A stretch of 64,000 nucleotides of DNA, from the NCBI RefSeq assembly GCF_022682495.2, contig NC_071392.1, forward strand, positions 53,159,459-53,223,458, read 5' to 3'. Source of the DNA: Desmodus rotundus (lineage: Eukaryota > Chordata > Mammalia > Chiroptera > Phyllostomidae). Each line of letters begins with the position of its first letter. Position 1 is the stretch's first letter. Both the position numbers and the translations under genes were made by a program. The notes beneath the pieces are model-generated. The model searched no databases and had not been told where the DNA came from. It saw nothing but the letters and a program-made list of their open reading frames with translations. Positions 1 to 11,735 of the stretch are shown here, piece after piece.

Positions 1-210
1 ATATCTACAGTAAAGAGAAATTAGTTTGAGAAGATCAGGGAAGCAAACTAATAATATTAAGGAGTAAAGCCCAGGTTGGGTGAGTGGAAAAAAAAAGAGA
101 GAGAGAAGACAATCAAATAAAGTTCTTTACTCAACTGATCAGGAGTTGGGAAAGGCAAAATGGAGTAAGAGAGCAGGAGAGTGTCTGTGGGATTTATAGT
201 TCAAAGAAAG

Positions 211-1979
211 AGTTCCAGCCAAGATGGAGGCATAGGTAGAAACCCTTTGCATCCTCACACAACCAAAAGGAGAATAACAACCAATGTAAAATCAATAAAC
301 AATCAGAAGTGCCAGAAAATCAAACTGCATGGAACTCTGACAACCACGGAATTAAAGAAACAGTCAACCAGAACAACCAGACTGGTAAGGCTGCAGATGG
401 AGAGGACCCACAGTGAGGCAGCGGACCTTACTGGTAGGGCTGGCTGCGGCGAGGTGGCAGGCTGCATGGGACGGGCTTACTTAAGGGAAACTGAGACTCA
501 GAGAACACTGTAGACTACAGCGGTTCCTGCAGTGGAAGAAACTCCCAGTCTCACACAAGAGTTCGTTGAAAAATGGGCTAGAGATGAGCAGGGGAGCAGC
601 ATTGTTCCCGTTCTGGCCCCTCCCTCATAAGCAGCTCTGTAGGGAAGCAAGGAGGGTTGCCCTGCCCTGGTGAATACCTAAGGCCCCGCCCCCTTACAAC
701 TTAGTAGGTGCCCCCAACAAAGAAGTAGGTCCAAAATAAAAGAACAGAGCAAAACATTAGAAAGAGAGCTAAGCTAGGAGGAGATAGCCAACCTATGTGG
801 TGGAGAATTTAAAGCCCTGGTAATCAAAATGCTCATAGAACTGACTGAGCTTGGTCGAAAAACGAAAGAGCAAATGAAAGATACCCAAAGTGAAATAAAG
901 CAAAATATTTAGGAAACCTGGACTCAAATCAACAAATTGGAACAAAAGGAAGAAATAAACAAACATCCAACCAGAACAGAATGAAGAAACAAGAATTCAA
1001 AAAAGTGAAGAGAGGCTGAGGAATCTCTGGAACAACCTGAAATGTTCCAGTATTTGAATTACAGGGGTGCCAGAAGGCAAAGAACAACAGCAAGAAATTG
1101 AAAACTTATTTGAACAAATAATGAAGGAAAACTTCCTCAATCTCTCAAAGGAAATAGACTTTTAGGAAATCCAGAAAACCCAGAGAGTCCCAAAGAAGTA
1201 TGACACAAAGAGTAACACACCAAGGCACATCATCATTGTTACCCAAGATTAAAGAGAAAGAGAGAATCTTAAAAGCAGCAAGAGTAAAGGAGAGAGTTAC
1301 CTACAAAGGAGTGTCCATAAGACTATCAGCCAATTTCTCAAAGGAAGCCTTGCAGGCAAGAAGGGGCTGGAAAGAAGTATTCGAAGTCATGAAAGGCAAG
1401 GACCTACATCCAAGATTATCTGGCAAAGCTTTGATTTAGAATGGAAGGGCAGATAAAGTGCTTCCCAAATAAGGTCAAATTAAAGGAGTTCATCATCACC
1501 AAGCCATTATTATATGAAATGTTAAAGCGACTTATCTAAGAAAAGGAAGAAGAAAACTATGAAAAGTAAAATGACAGCAAACCCACAACTATCAACAAAT
1601 GAACCTAAAAAAATAAGAGAAAGAAAACCAACGAAAACAAAAACTAAGCCAACTACTACAACAGGAACAGAATCAGAGAAATGGAGATCACATGGTGTGT
1701 TTTCAGTGGGGAGGAGGAAAGGAGGAATAGAGGGGAAAAGGTACAGGGAAGAAGCAGCATAATTGATAGGCACAAAATAGATGGGGAGAGGTCAGAAATG
1801 GTATAAGAAACAGAGAACTCAAAGAACTTATATGTACAACCCATGGACATGAACTAAGGGAGGGGGAATGCTGGAGTGTTGGGGGCTGTAGGGTGGAGGG
1901 GGGATAAAGGGGGAAAAATTGGGAAAACTGTAATAGCATAATCAATAAATTATACTTAAAAATAAAAAATTTAAAAAAA
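211..1979 (+). mobile_element. HAL1-a: half-L1 element (ORF1 only) inserted in L1-a
   Basis: The element opens with agttccagccaagatggagg, a typical HAL1/L1 5' start, contains one ORF1-like region (about 823-1539), then a roughly 400-base 3'UTR and an A-rich tail near 1940-1979 containing aatcaataaa. There is no ORF2. HAL1-c repeats the same layout and 3'UTR, so this is a real element family rather than one deleted L1. Probable target duplication: gttcaaagaaag at 199-210 against gctcaaaaaaaag at 1980-1992; it is imperfect, but the L1-a 5'UTR homology resumes immediately after it, which independently supports the boundary. Confidence 0.8.
823..1539 (+). pseudogene. HAL1-a ORF1 remnant (L1 ORF1p-like)
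   Basis: Translation in pieces gives an ORF1p-like order: a charged coiled-coil segment (about 850-1020, with ...EEETRIQK-like residues), the RRM-like block containing GVPEGKEQQQEIENLFEQIM (about 1064-1123), then the C-terminal domain with KERILKAARVKERVTYKG (1257-1310), RLSANFSKEALQARRGWKEV (1319-1378), and a C-terminal LKRLI ending in taa at 1537-1539. ORF1p is the RNA-binding trimeric chaperone of L1 particles. In-frame stops (for example taggaaacc near 911 and tttaggaaatcc near 1161) and frameshifts make it non-coding. Confidence 0.75.
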
Positions 1980-3715
1980 GCTCAAAAAAAAGATCTAAAA
2001 ATAGTGATTTCTCTTGCATGATCTCTTCTAGACAAAAATAGAATTGCAAAATAGGGGAAAATGTGTATTCCAAATCATCCAAAATAAAACTTGTCATCCT
2101 TGAAATAAAAATAAAGTACAAAGAAATAGTGAAGAAATAGGAGTTCCTTTTGAGAAGTACAGCAATAATCATTTTATTTCACCAAATTAACCACTGTATA
2201 TAAAAGGTGGAGAAGAAATAAGACTTTTATAAGTGGGGAAAAAGAATGTGAGCTGACTTAAGAAAGAAGAGCACCTATGCGAGGTTAGATGAAGGAGAAT
2301 TAGTGAGAGTAAGCGATAGGAACATAGCCTAGTGTGAGAGAATATTAAGTTTACAACAACAGTAATAAAGTTGAGGAAAATGGTGAAATGGTTTAAGACC
2401 AGGGAAGGGTGATGTATAGGATTTCAAATAATAATAGTATGATAGGAAATAGAAAATCTGAATAAAAAAATAAAAATTTGAAGACCAAGAGTAGTTAGTT
2501 ATTTGGAATACGAGTGAAGTGAAAGAAGAAAAATTAAAATGCAATATGAAAGTGGGAATAAAAAATAAAACAAACAATAAAAACCAATAAACAACCAGAA
2601 AAAGTAAATAAACAAAAAGAAGAAAAAAAGGGGAATAAAATAACATGCAAGTTCTGATGAAGAACAAGGTGAAATTTATCTCAGCTCTTGGTGTTTGCCT
2701 CCTGACTTCTTTCTGGAACTGTCTCTGGTTTTCTCTTAACTCTAGGTCTTACTGTATTACACTTGAAAAATAAATAAAGCTTCCTGCTGATTGTTGAAGC
2801 CTGCCTAGCCAGTTTTGCAGATCTTCCTAGTTCCTGCAGGCAGTGGGTGGCTGGGCTCTGTTTTTCCTTTCCTGTGGTTCCATAAGGATGGGGGTGTCAG
2901 TCTGGGCTACAATAATCACAGGTGCCCAGTTTTCAGCCCATGCCCTCAGAACACTGGCAGCCCACCCTCTCCATTCTTCACAGTTGTGCCAGTCTCTAAC
3001 TGATAACCCCCCTCGCTTTACACCCCTTTGATCAATCAATGAGGGGCACCGAGTGGGAGTAAATCATGCCCACACTCTTTCCACTCTTTTGTCCTGGCTG
3101 CTGTGCACGTGAGGTCCCTGCACCTTTTGCCTCAGGTACCCATTTGAAAAAAATCTCTTTGGGCACCACTGCTGCTCTGTGCCACCACCTGGCTTTCTAC
3201 ACACTCCAACTCTCTGTAAAGTCCAGAGTCTATCTGGGTCATGGCCAGTAGCAGCCCACCTCCTCTCCTAGCCTCAGGTGCGACCAGGATCCCCTAAGTT
3301 CTCTGGCACTGTCCCAGCTGGTGACTGCTGCCACACCCTGGTTATGTTGCTGTCTGTGTGTGCACTTATTGTCTTTCCCCCTGCCCCATGACTTTATGCG
3401 TGCATGTCTTCCCTGGCGTGAGCCTGGGATTCCCCTTCTTGGGAGGGGAGGGAGCCCCTAAGCTGCTATTACTGACCTGGCTGTCCTCCAGTGTCCCTGC
3501 AGCAGTCCCGGTCTCTGGTGCCAGGCCTCATGACCTTTCCCTTAGGCCTATAAAACCTCCTTACCACCCATTTTGAAGTGTCCTCTGCACACTTTTCCAA
3601 ACTTCCTATCAGGTAAGATTGTGTTTGCTGTTCACTGTGTTTTTTCGAAAGATTGGTTAAGTGTCCCAGTTGGTTGCATGAGAATGCGGACACAGCTGTC
3701 ACCTACATTGCCATC

Positions 3716-5455
3716 GTCTTCTCTCTCATGCTTGTTTGAAGGTTCTTTCTTAGACTTTAACTTTTGAAAATTTAATTATAAATCTCATGTGCAAATCTTT
3801 TTAGATTCATCGTATTTGGTACTCTTTGGGTTGCCTAGATCTGGATGTCTGTCCCTTGATGCCCCTGCCCCATCTCAGGTTAGGGAACTTTTCAGCCATT
3901 TCTTACTAAAAGCTTTTGCCCTTTTGTTACTCTTCTTCTTCTGGGACCCCTATAGGGGATATATTATTTCATTTAATGTCCTATAAGTGCCTTATGCTAT
4001 CTCCACTGTTTTTCAGGGGGTTTTTTTTTGTTGTTATTTTCTATTTTTCTTCTCTGGTTGGATTCTACTGCCCTGTTTTCTAATTTGCTGATTTTTTGTT
4101 CCACTTGATCTATGGTGCTGTTGAACTCCTCTTTTAAATTTTTCAGTTCAGTTATTTTATGTTTCACCTCTGTGCTTTTTCTTTGGTACTTTTTAGTATT
4201 TTCTATCTGTTGAAATTCTCAGTTTGTTCAAGTATTTCCTGGCATTGTTGACCCTTTTATGAGCATTATTTTTAACTATCGTGTAAATCATTTGTTACCA
4301 TTTCACTATCAGTTTCTGGAGATTTATCTTGTTTTTTTATTTAGAGCATATTGTCTTGTTTGTTCATTTTCCTTGACTTCCTGTGTTGATTTTTTTTGCA
4401 CATTAACTAACAGAGCCCTTCTTTAGTCTTTACTGACTGATGTTAGGAGATGAATCTTGTCAATCAGCCCAGCCTGAGCTCCTGATTGCCTCTGAAATCT
4501 TTGTCATCCAACTCCTGCTTCTCAGTAGTTGAGGGTGTGAGAAGACCCATCAGTGTCCCTAAGTGAGTGATTGCTGTCAGCACCTAGATGCAGGCTGATT
4601 AGAAGATGGGCAACAACTCAGGCAACAACTGGGAAAGCTAGCAACTGCCCACTCCCTCTGCACTGAACCAGGGTATATAGCTGTGGGTGCAGACTCCTTA
4701 GCCTGTTTAAAAAAACTGCTTGTGTGTCCTGTGGGATTCATGAAATCCTGGTTGGCATTCATAGCCAGGTGATCCAGGGGCCCATCCCTCAGGCAGTAGC
4801 TGTAAAAGTTAGATCTTTAGGCATGTGAAGAAAGTCCTTGCAGATAGATGCTGGTGACCTGTTATTGTATATTAGCTGGAGGGAGAAGGTTGGTGATGTG
4901 CCCACTGGTTGTTTTGAGTTCCAGGTAGGATCACAGTCAGCCCCTAGAAATGTGATCATTAGTGTCTGGACCCTCAGGTAGTATCCTGTAAAGTATGCAG
5001 TTAAGTTCTTTCCAGGGAAAGACTGTGTGATAGATGGTTTTTGCCTACTCCTTATGCTGTGGTTAGTATTACAGTGCCAACAATTTCTTTGCTATAGTTC
5101 TGTGGAACCTAATGTTACTTGCCTTCAGAAATACTTGTTTTTGGATCCCATCCCTCAGGTGGGAACTTTAAAAAGTGGGGCATTAACTGTGCTGTTGAAA
5201 CCCTTCAGTTTTCAGGGAGAAGCTGGGAGTTTGGGATTCCCACCTAATTGTATGGCACTGTGCCTGGAGTGAGATTTATGACAGGAGTTTGTCTCTTTCT
5301 TTCCTGCCAGTTTTGATGTGGGTATTTCCTCTTTCCTAATATGCAGGAATTATTCAACTAATTTATGGATTTTTCTCAGACAAAAGTTCCATGCATAGCT
5401 CTATATTCGATGTGTCCATGAGAAGAATAAAATGGTCTTCTATGTTGCCATTTTG
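3716..5455 (-). mobile_element. HAL1-b: ancient half-L1/L1M ORF1 and 5'UTR remnant
   Basis: Read on the minus strand, the segment starts near 5455 with a ccaaaatggcaacatagaag-type 5' end, passes through a long 5'UTR (about 4440-5450), then a degraded coiled-coil/RRM ORF1 region (about 3780-4350; the plus strand shows the typical ttggggttgcctagatctgg-like and tcaggttagggaacttttc-like ORF1 blocks near 3826-3892). Its 3' part is cut where L1-a begins. No open frame survives. It could equally be an old L1M copy; without a 3' end the two cannot be told apart. Confidence 0.6.
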
Positions 5456-5544
5456 GTCAATAACAAAACAAAATAGAAAAAACCCTCTTTGGTTTCTTTA
5501 TTAATTTACTTTTTGTGAATTATTTGTTTTTTTTAAATAATTAT

Positions 5545-5930
5545 TTTTGTATAATGATTATATTCATGCAATAAATGTTATTGGATTCTATTCTAGATGC
5601 TGGGAATTTCAACAGTGAACTGAATAGAAAAGAAATCCTGGGAATATACATTTTAGTAGGGAGCAGACAAAATAAATCAATAAGAAGTGTATTATATATC
5701 TTACAGTGGTAAGGGCTATGAAGACAATCAGATGAAGGTGATTAAGAGTGAGGAGTGAGAGTGCTCTTTTATAAAAGTTCTTTAGGGAAGGTCCTTCTGG
5801 GAAGAAATCATTTGAGTGCTGACTTGGAGGATGCAAGGGAGTCAGTTATATGCATATATGAAATAAAATAGAGGGAGAGTATTTCAGGTAGCTAGAGAAG
5901 CAAGCAAAGACCTTGAGACACTTCTTTTCC
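5545..5930 (+). repeat. Ancient mammalian interspersed repeat
   Basis: The stretch reads like a decayed copy of a common mammalian repeat: gcaataaatgttattgga, then tagatgctgggaatttcaacagtgaac, then cattttagtaggga, gtaagggctatgaag, and gggaaggtccttctgggaaga. Similar pieces recur at 7960-8140 and 62560-62660. I cannot give the family name with certainty. Confidence 0.5.
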
Positions 5931-6827
5931 TGATCTTTATAAATCTCAGTATGAGGGAATTTCACCCAATAGTTAATGGATATGGAAAGCTTTTCATTTG
6001 GCTACTCTCTAATTGACACATGGGGTTTGGAAACAAATTCACGTAGCTCCTGATATAACCTTTATTATTCAACAGTCAGCACCAGGACTGAGAGACCAGA
6101 AAAAATATTTGTTTTCACTTGATTTTTGCTGATGGCAAAAAAAGTGATACCTTTAGTGTGTCTTTGTAATCTAAAAAGCACTGTTAAAGGATGTAGTCAT
6201 TTTATTCATGTTCAAAGTTTTAATCATTGTTTATATATTTTTTGTATAGTTGAGATGATGTGCAAATAGAACCTAGGGAGACACTGTTTCATTTTACTTT
6301 GTACATTGTTTTATACAGAAAAAGAAGAGTAAATATGTATCGGAGAATGGAAGTTAAGTTAAATGAGTGAAATAGGCTGAGGCATAAAGGAGTGAATGGT
6401 AAAGACTGGCAAATTGGAGAATTTATGCCTTGTGTAAAGGGAAGAGCTGTTTGTTAACTCTGATCATTGCCATGTGAGAATGTGGGCCTAATTTTTAACT
6501 TACTTTCTGATTTTTCAAGAAATGTAAGAAATTTTCATTTCTATGCTCTCTTCAGATTTTTAAATGTTATAAACTAAATAAAAACATTTCAAAACACTCT
6601 TCAGTTCAGATAAAACATTCATGCAGGTATCTGTCCCATGAGCCACCAGTTTGCAACATTCTGGGGTATAACACCATAATTAATTTTTACTGCCTCCTCC
6701 AAGGGATAGTATAGATTGTAAAGGTAACAATACTGTTACGATTTTTGAATATAAATGGTTTTTAACACACTATTGTACTGCTACTCTCCTTGCACGGTGC
6801 TGAATATGTCTCTTCTCATTGTTTTAG
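5931..6827. other. Intronic sequence upstream of SUGCT exon A; nothing recognised
   Basis: AT-rich intronic DNA without a recognisable repeat or open frame. The last 20 or so bases before 6828 form the polypyrimidine tract and acceptor of exon A. Confidence 0.6.
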
Positions 6828-6919
6828 GATATGGTCAGACAGGTCCACTGTCTCAGAGAGCTGGTTATGATGCTGTGGCCTCCGCTGTTTCTGGTATGAT
6901 GCACATCACAGGGCCTGAG
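6828..6919 (+). CDS. SUGCT: SUGCT internal coding exon (exon A), CoA-transferase family III
   Basis: The 92-base exon is entered in phase 1: its first two bases complete a Gly codon begun in the previous exon, which is not in the window. It encodes (G)[18 protein letters not shown] followed by [12 protein letters not shown] and ends exactly after a codon. The acceptor is a pyrimidine-rich tract ending in ttttag at 6827; the donor is gag|gtaggc at 6919/6920. I recognise this peptide as part of SUGCT, succinyl-CoA:glutarate-CoA transferase, a mitochondrial enzyme that moves CoA from succinyl-CoA to glutarate in lysine/tryptophan breakdown; its loss causes glutaric aciduria type III in humans. 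The GYGQTGP...R.GYD block is the conserved CaiB/BaiF (family III) core before the active-site loop. No stop or frameshift is seen. The residue pattern, phase and splice sites all agree, so confidence is high; the exon number is not assigned. Confidence 0.95.
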
Positions 6920-6929
6920 GTAGGCATCC

Positions 6930-7929
6930 TTATTTAGACTTCTCATAATTTTTTTCCACTAGGTATTCCAAAGGGATTTTCATCTTTATTAACTAGGCTT
7001 AAGGTTGAGTTAATTTTAGAAAGAATCTAGGGAAAGTGAATTACTTATTAAAAATGTCAATGTGGCCTAAATGTCAATATGGCCTCATAGAATATAACAC
7101 TATTTAACAAGAAGCGATAGAGTGGTAAACACATTTTCTATATGTCTTATGTTATTCAAACTTAACATAAGCATTGTCATGTGATTTAGGAATTTTGCTT
7201 CTGTGAAGTAGAATGGCTGCCTAGACTAGTTCATAGATGTCCATTTCTACCAGAGTGCCTTCATTTGGTGTGTGTACATACTGGTTTCTTTTTTCTCTGT
7301 GGAATAATATAGGTGATTATGTGTTTTAAAATTTATTACTAATGTTTCATGTATAGTTGTGTCTGATTGTTATATGCATTAGATTCTGACAGTGAGAGAA
7401 TTATTTGATTTTATAATAATCTCTTTCCATTGGTGATAGATTGGGAAGTTCCTGAAAATTACATAGGTGGCCAAAATATACTTGGTTAGACCAGACTCTT
7501 AGAAAATGCACACTTGGGGAAAACAATAAGAAAGTAATTACATAAAGTTAAAAAAAAAGTGTGTGTGAAAGTGTAGTAAATAAAAATACTACAAGACACC
7601 CATTTCTAAAACAAATGAGGTTGGCAGTTTAAAAAACTCTTTGCAGTGGGTATTTCTTCCCTCAATCACTTTCTTCAGTTAATTCTTCAGGAAATATTGC
7701 TGCAGTGTTAGAATAAGTAGGCAGAGTGACTTCAAGTTTTCTTTCTATCAGTCTTTATTTCCTTCTGTTAATTTTAAAGTAGGCATGGTGATTTTAGTGA
7801 CTTGAAATATAAGTTCTTTTGTTCTCTCTTTTTCTGTTTATTTTCACAAGTCTTAGAAAAAAATATATGTGGCCTTTCCTGAAAATATTCAGTGGCACTG
7901 TTTTTCTTTCTGTCTCTTGAGAGAATGGA
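6930..7929. other. Intronic sequence; nothing recognised
   Basis: AT-rich unique-looking sequence. I see no repeat family, exon or regulatory motif that I can defend. Confidence 0.5.
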
Positions 7930-7959
7930 GAATGGATATATCTCCCACTTCTTAATTCA

Positions 7960-8140
7960 TTGACTGAATGAATGGTTATTGCACATGTTCTTTCTGTGTG
8001 CTTAGAAATGTGACAGGTATTGGGGATTAAGCAGACAATGGGGCAGGCATGGTCCTTAAGTGGGGCAAACAAGCATTAATAGGAAGTAAACATTGAATTC
8101 AAATAAAAAGAGCTTTGAGAAAGAGTACAGGGTGCTATAA
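7960..8140 (+). repeat. Ancient interspersed repeat, same family as 5545-5930
   Basis: Contains attgactgaatgaatg, gacaggtattggggattaag, cagacaatggggcagg and a trailing gagctttgagaaagagtacagggtgc, which parallel the order of blocks in the 5545-5930 repeat. Strongly diverged. Confidence 0.45.
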
Positions 8141-8221
8141 TATATACATATAACTGTGTTTACTGGCTACCTAAAATAGCCTCTCATCTTTTAAAAAACA
8201 CAGTTGGGAGTATACTTTCTC

Positions 8222-9430
8222 AATTTTTTAAATCCCATAAAAGTGAGGTATAATTTACATGCAATAAAGTGAAAAATCTTACAGGTATGGTTCAATGATG
8301 TTTTACAAATATGTACACCTGGATAAACATCACTGGTTGGAGACATAACATATTTCCATCACCCCAAAAAGTTCCTTTATACCCTTTCCCCAGCAATACC
8401 ATCTCCTGTTAGAAATAACTACTGTTTTATATTATTTTGACTTCTACTGCTATAGACTAGTTTTTCCTACTGCTGAACTTCTATAAATAGGATTTTATAA
8501 TATGTACTTTTTAAAAGAAGATTTTGTTTATTTTTAGAGAGAGGAGAAGGGAGGGAGAAAGGGAGGGAGAGAGACATTGATATGAGAGAGAAACATCAAT
8601 CGGCTGCCTCTCCTATGCTCCTCGACTGGGGACTGAACCCACAATCTAGGCATGTGCCCTGATCAGGAATAGAACTGGTGACCCTTTGCTTTTCAAAATG
8701 GTACCCAACCAAATGAGCTGCACCAGTTGGGGCTATAGTATATTCATGTTTATGTGTGACTTCTTTTACTCAACACAGTGTTTTTGAGATTCATTCAATT
8801 ATTGTGCATGTCAGTGGTGTGTTCAATTGCTCTATATTGTTCCATTGTATGAATATATCACAATTTATCCATGATTCTGTTAATCAACATTTGAGCTATT
8901 TCCAGTTTTTGTCTTTATGAACAAAACACCTATGAACATTTTTTTGAATGACTTTTGTTGGACATAGACACTCATTTCTCTTGAGTGGAGCAGATGAGTC
9001 ACAGGTTAGATGCCCATTTAGCTTTAGCACACTTCCAATTTTTCAAAAGGGCATCAGTTTATACTCTACCAGCAATGTGTGGGTGTTTTAATTATCTTCA
9101 CTGACTCTTGACAATGCTAGTCTTTTTAATTTTAGTCATTTTGGTTTGTTTGTAGTAGTATTTCATTGTGATTTAAACTTACATTACGTTGGTGAGTAAT
9201 AATGTGCATGTTCTTATTTGCATAGTGGCCATTGTGAATATCTTTTTTCAACTATATGTTTGACTCTTTTTAATTTTTAAAATATAATTGGAATGTTAGT
9301 CTTTTTCTCATTGATTTCTCTCTATAACCTAAATATATGTCATACATATGCAATGCTAACATTTTCTCCCAATCTATGGCTTGCATTTTTACTATAAATG
9401 CTGTTTTCTGTTTATTTTTCTAAAATTATT
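8222..9430 (-). mobile_element. Old L1M 3'-end fragment, interrupted by a VES SINE
   Basis: Both flanks of the SINE (8222-8508 and 8736-9430) match the 3' region of old mammalian L1M elements read backwards: gaggtataatttacatgcaataaa, ttccatcaccccaaaaagttcc, then after the SINE gacttcttttactcaacacag, ttccattgtatgaatatatc and catttctcttgagtggag. No coding capacity remains. Confidence 0.75.
8509..8735 (-). mobile_element. VES-type tRNA-derived SINE (bat)
   Basis: On the plus strand it begins with an A-rich/T-rich 3' tail and GA-rich segment (gagagaggagaagggaggg) and ends with the tRNA-like head aaccaaatgagctgcaccagttggggct. The tRNA-like part carries a B-box-like gatcaggaatagaactgg (reverse strand). 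Flanks ataatatgtacttttt and tagtatattcatgttt are likely an eroded target duplication inside the L1M fragment. Confidence 0.8.
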
Positions 9431-10570
9431 TTTCAGTTCAATTGACATTCATTATTATTTTATATTGGTTTCAAGTGTACAGCATAGTGGTTAGACATTT
9501 ATATATGTGTAATTTATGAAGTGATCCCTCCCTAAGTTTACTACCCACCTGGAATCATACCTAGTTATTACAACATTATTGACTATATTCCCTATGCTAT
9601 ACTTTATATCCTTGTCGCTATTTTGGAACTACCAATTCTACTTCTTAATACCATCAACTTTTTTACCTAGTCTCCTAACTCCCTCCCATCTGTCAACCAT
9701 CATTTTGTTCTTTTTATCTATGAATGTTTCTTTTTTGTTTATTCATTTATTTTGTTCTTTCTTTAGAGTTCACATATAAGTGAAATAATATGATATTTGT
9801 CTTTCTCTGACTGGCTTATATCACTTAGCATAATACCCTCCAAGTGCATCTATGCTACCACAAATGGTAAGATTTCATTCTTTTTAATGACTGAGTAATA
9901 TTCCATTGAATATATTTGCCACAGCTTTTTTTATTCACTCATGATGGGCACTTGGATTGCTTTCATATCTTGGCTATTGTAAATAATGTTGCAGTGAACA
10001 TAGTGGTGCACATATTCTTTCAAATTTGTGTTCTGGGTTTCTTCAGATATATAACCAGGAATGAATCATTGTGTCATTAGGCAGTTCCATTTTTAATTTT
10101 TTAAGGACCCTTAATAATGTTTTTCATAGTAGATACACCAATCTGATTTTCCACCTACAGTGCACAAGTGTTCCCTTCTCTCCACATCTGCACCAACACT
10201 TGCTATTTCTGGATTTATTGATGATAGCCATTCTGACAGGTGTGAGATGATATCTCATATTGGTTTTAATTTGCATTTCTCTGATGATTAGTGACATTGA
10301 GCATCTTTTCATAAGTCTATTGGCCATCTGTATGTTCTCTTTTAAGAAGTGTCTATTCAGGTCCTCTGCTCATTTTTTAATTGGATTTTTTTTTTTGATG
10401 TTGAGTTGTCTCAGTTCTTTATAAATTTTGGATAGGAACCTCTTATCAGATGTATCATGGACAAATATGTTCTCGTAGGGAATGAGGATTCTTAATGGTT
10501 AGTAGTCCTTGCTATAGAGGCTTTTATTGTTATAATTTTTCTAAACTGTCCATTTAATACCATCAGAATT
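9431..10570 (-). mobile_element. Old L1 3'UTR and ORF2 C-terminal fragment
   Basis: The plus strand starts with the inverted 3'UTR (tttcaagtgtacagcatagtgg, gtgatccctccctaag, ttattgactatattccctatgc), continues with the typical end-of-ORF2 blocks (ttccattgaatatatttgcc near 9900, gataccatctcatattgg-like near 10246) and stops near 10570. The minus-strand frame at 10124-10327 still shows [20 protein letters not shown] and MRYHLTPVR, an ORF2p C-terminal motif, but it is broken on both sides. Confidence 0.75.
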
Positions 10571-10600
10571 AGAAGAAATTATTTTTATTTAGCGTTTTAC

Positions 10601-10665
10601 TTAACTAAGTTATTTTTTCAATCAACTGGGCCACACCAGGCAGGGCATTAACTAAGTTATTTTTT
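10601..10665 (-). mobile_element. 29-bp 5'-only VES SINE insertion with perfect 18-bp target duplication
   Basis: A 29-bp insert (10619-10647) reading caatcaactgggccacacca then ggcagggca is the reverse complement of the extreme 5' (tRNA-like) end of VES. It is flanked by two exact copies of ttaactaagttatttttt (10601-10618 and 10648-10665). The rest of the SINE, including the tail, is absent. Confidence 0.8.
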
Positions 10666-11524
10666 AAGTTGATTCTTTTGATATTGTCAATATCATTTTG
10701 AGCTGAGTCCACTTTTGTTACACATTGGTGAGCAAGGTGGAACTGTATACTGAGATGGTTTATAAACACCAAAAATGCCAGAGAAATGTCAACAAATTGG
10801 AAACAATCCAAAGAAATGTCTAAAAATATTCCTTTTTTTTTTTTTTTTTTACTAAAACCGGGAGGAAAGACTGAAGTTAATATGATTTACTAAAATGTTG
10901 TAGTACAAAAAAAGGACATGTAAATATACATCAATACCAATATAGAAATGGAGTATAGATTGGGATCTTTGTTTTGAAATATCCAGATTGTGCATGGACA
11001 ATATTTACTTTCTTCAAATTCCTCTCATTTGGAGGATGCTTATTGGTTATTATATCTTCTACAAACTCTAGGGCAGAGACAGTGTCACAGGCTTACCGCT
11101 CTCCATTCCTACATCTAACCTATGGTTCTATAACCTTATGGCAACTCTCAGTCCACTTCCGAAATCTGTGCATAAAAGCCCCGTTTCTTACTCATAGCTT
11201 CAATCATCTCGGGCTTGTCTCTCCTGGGCTATATTATCTGGGAAGTTTAACCCTCATGGTTTTCTTAAGTCCAGTTCCTGTCATTATCTTGAGCAGTTTT
11301 AGCATCTTCATTGATGACTTATTTAATCCTTTCATTGAATGGTCTTGGGAATCACAAAACCCTTTTGAGCTTCATTTTGTAATTCAGTATAACATTACAT
11401 AAGTTGTCTGACTTCAATTTTCCCCTTTGTAAAATAGGGGAAAATATTTTTTAAAAGGTAGTTATAAAGTTGTAAACTGATGGTAGAAGCATCACCTGAA
11501 TTATGTGAAAAACTGTGCTGTGGT
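10666..11524. other. Intronic sequence; nothing recognised
   Basis: Includes a run of T near 10832-10850 and a 142-codon open stretch at 10974-11402 that resembles no protein I know and lies in base composition typical of intron. A possible weak MIR-like block (cttcaattttcccctttgtaaaatagggg, near 11413) is too short to call. Confidence 0.45.
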
Positions 11525-11735
11525 CATTTTTTTAAATTTGTTTATTTATTTATTAATTCATTGATTAGTGAATTAATCAATGAGAGAGAGATAGATCGAT
11601 TTGTTGTTCTACATATTCCTGTATTCATTGGTTGCTTCTTGTATGTGCCAAGAGCACATACATACAAGATCAAATGTGCAACCTTGGTACGTCTGGATGA
11701 TGCTCCAATCAACTAAGCTACCTGGCTAGGGCTCC
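11525..11735 (-). mobile_element. VES-like tRNA-derived SINE
   Basis: Plus-strand order is T-rich tail (tttttttaaatttgtttatt), a GA-rich segment (gagagagagatagatcg), then the tRNA-like part ending tcaactaagctacctggctagggct. This matches the architecture of the other VES copies in the window, more diverged. Confidence 0.7.

Larger units (their letters stand above)
1..3715 (-). mobile_element. L1-a: 5'UTR of an antisense LINE-1, running off the left edge
   Basis: Segments 1-198 and about 1993-3715 are homologous to the 5'UTR of L1-f (about 53010-54872), in the same order. Examples are the gatcagg...ggcaaaatggagtaa block near 140-175, the ccactgtatataaaaggtgg block near 2191-2210, and the caggtcttactgt block near 2743. 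The 5' terminus is about 3715, where cacctacattgccatcgtc matches the L1-f end cacctacctcactgccatc. Between the two segments sits HAL1-a, inserted in the opposite direction. The ORFs of this L1 would lie to the left of the window. Divergence from L1-f is obvious by eye, so it is an old copy. Confidence 0.8.

Noticed and set aside
2100..3715. Orphan L1 5'UTR acting as a separate element
   Set aside because: Homology continues at 1-198 on the other side of HAL1-a, so it is one L1 5'UTR interrupted by an insertion and cut by the window edge.
10974..11402. 142-codon open frame on the plus strand
   Set aside because: No similarity to any family I know, no splice context or promoter; typical chance frame in intronic DNA.
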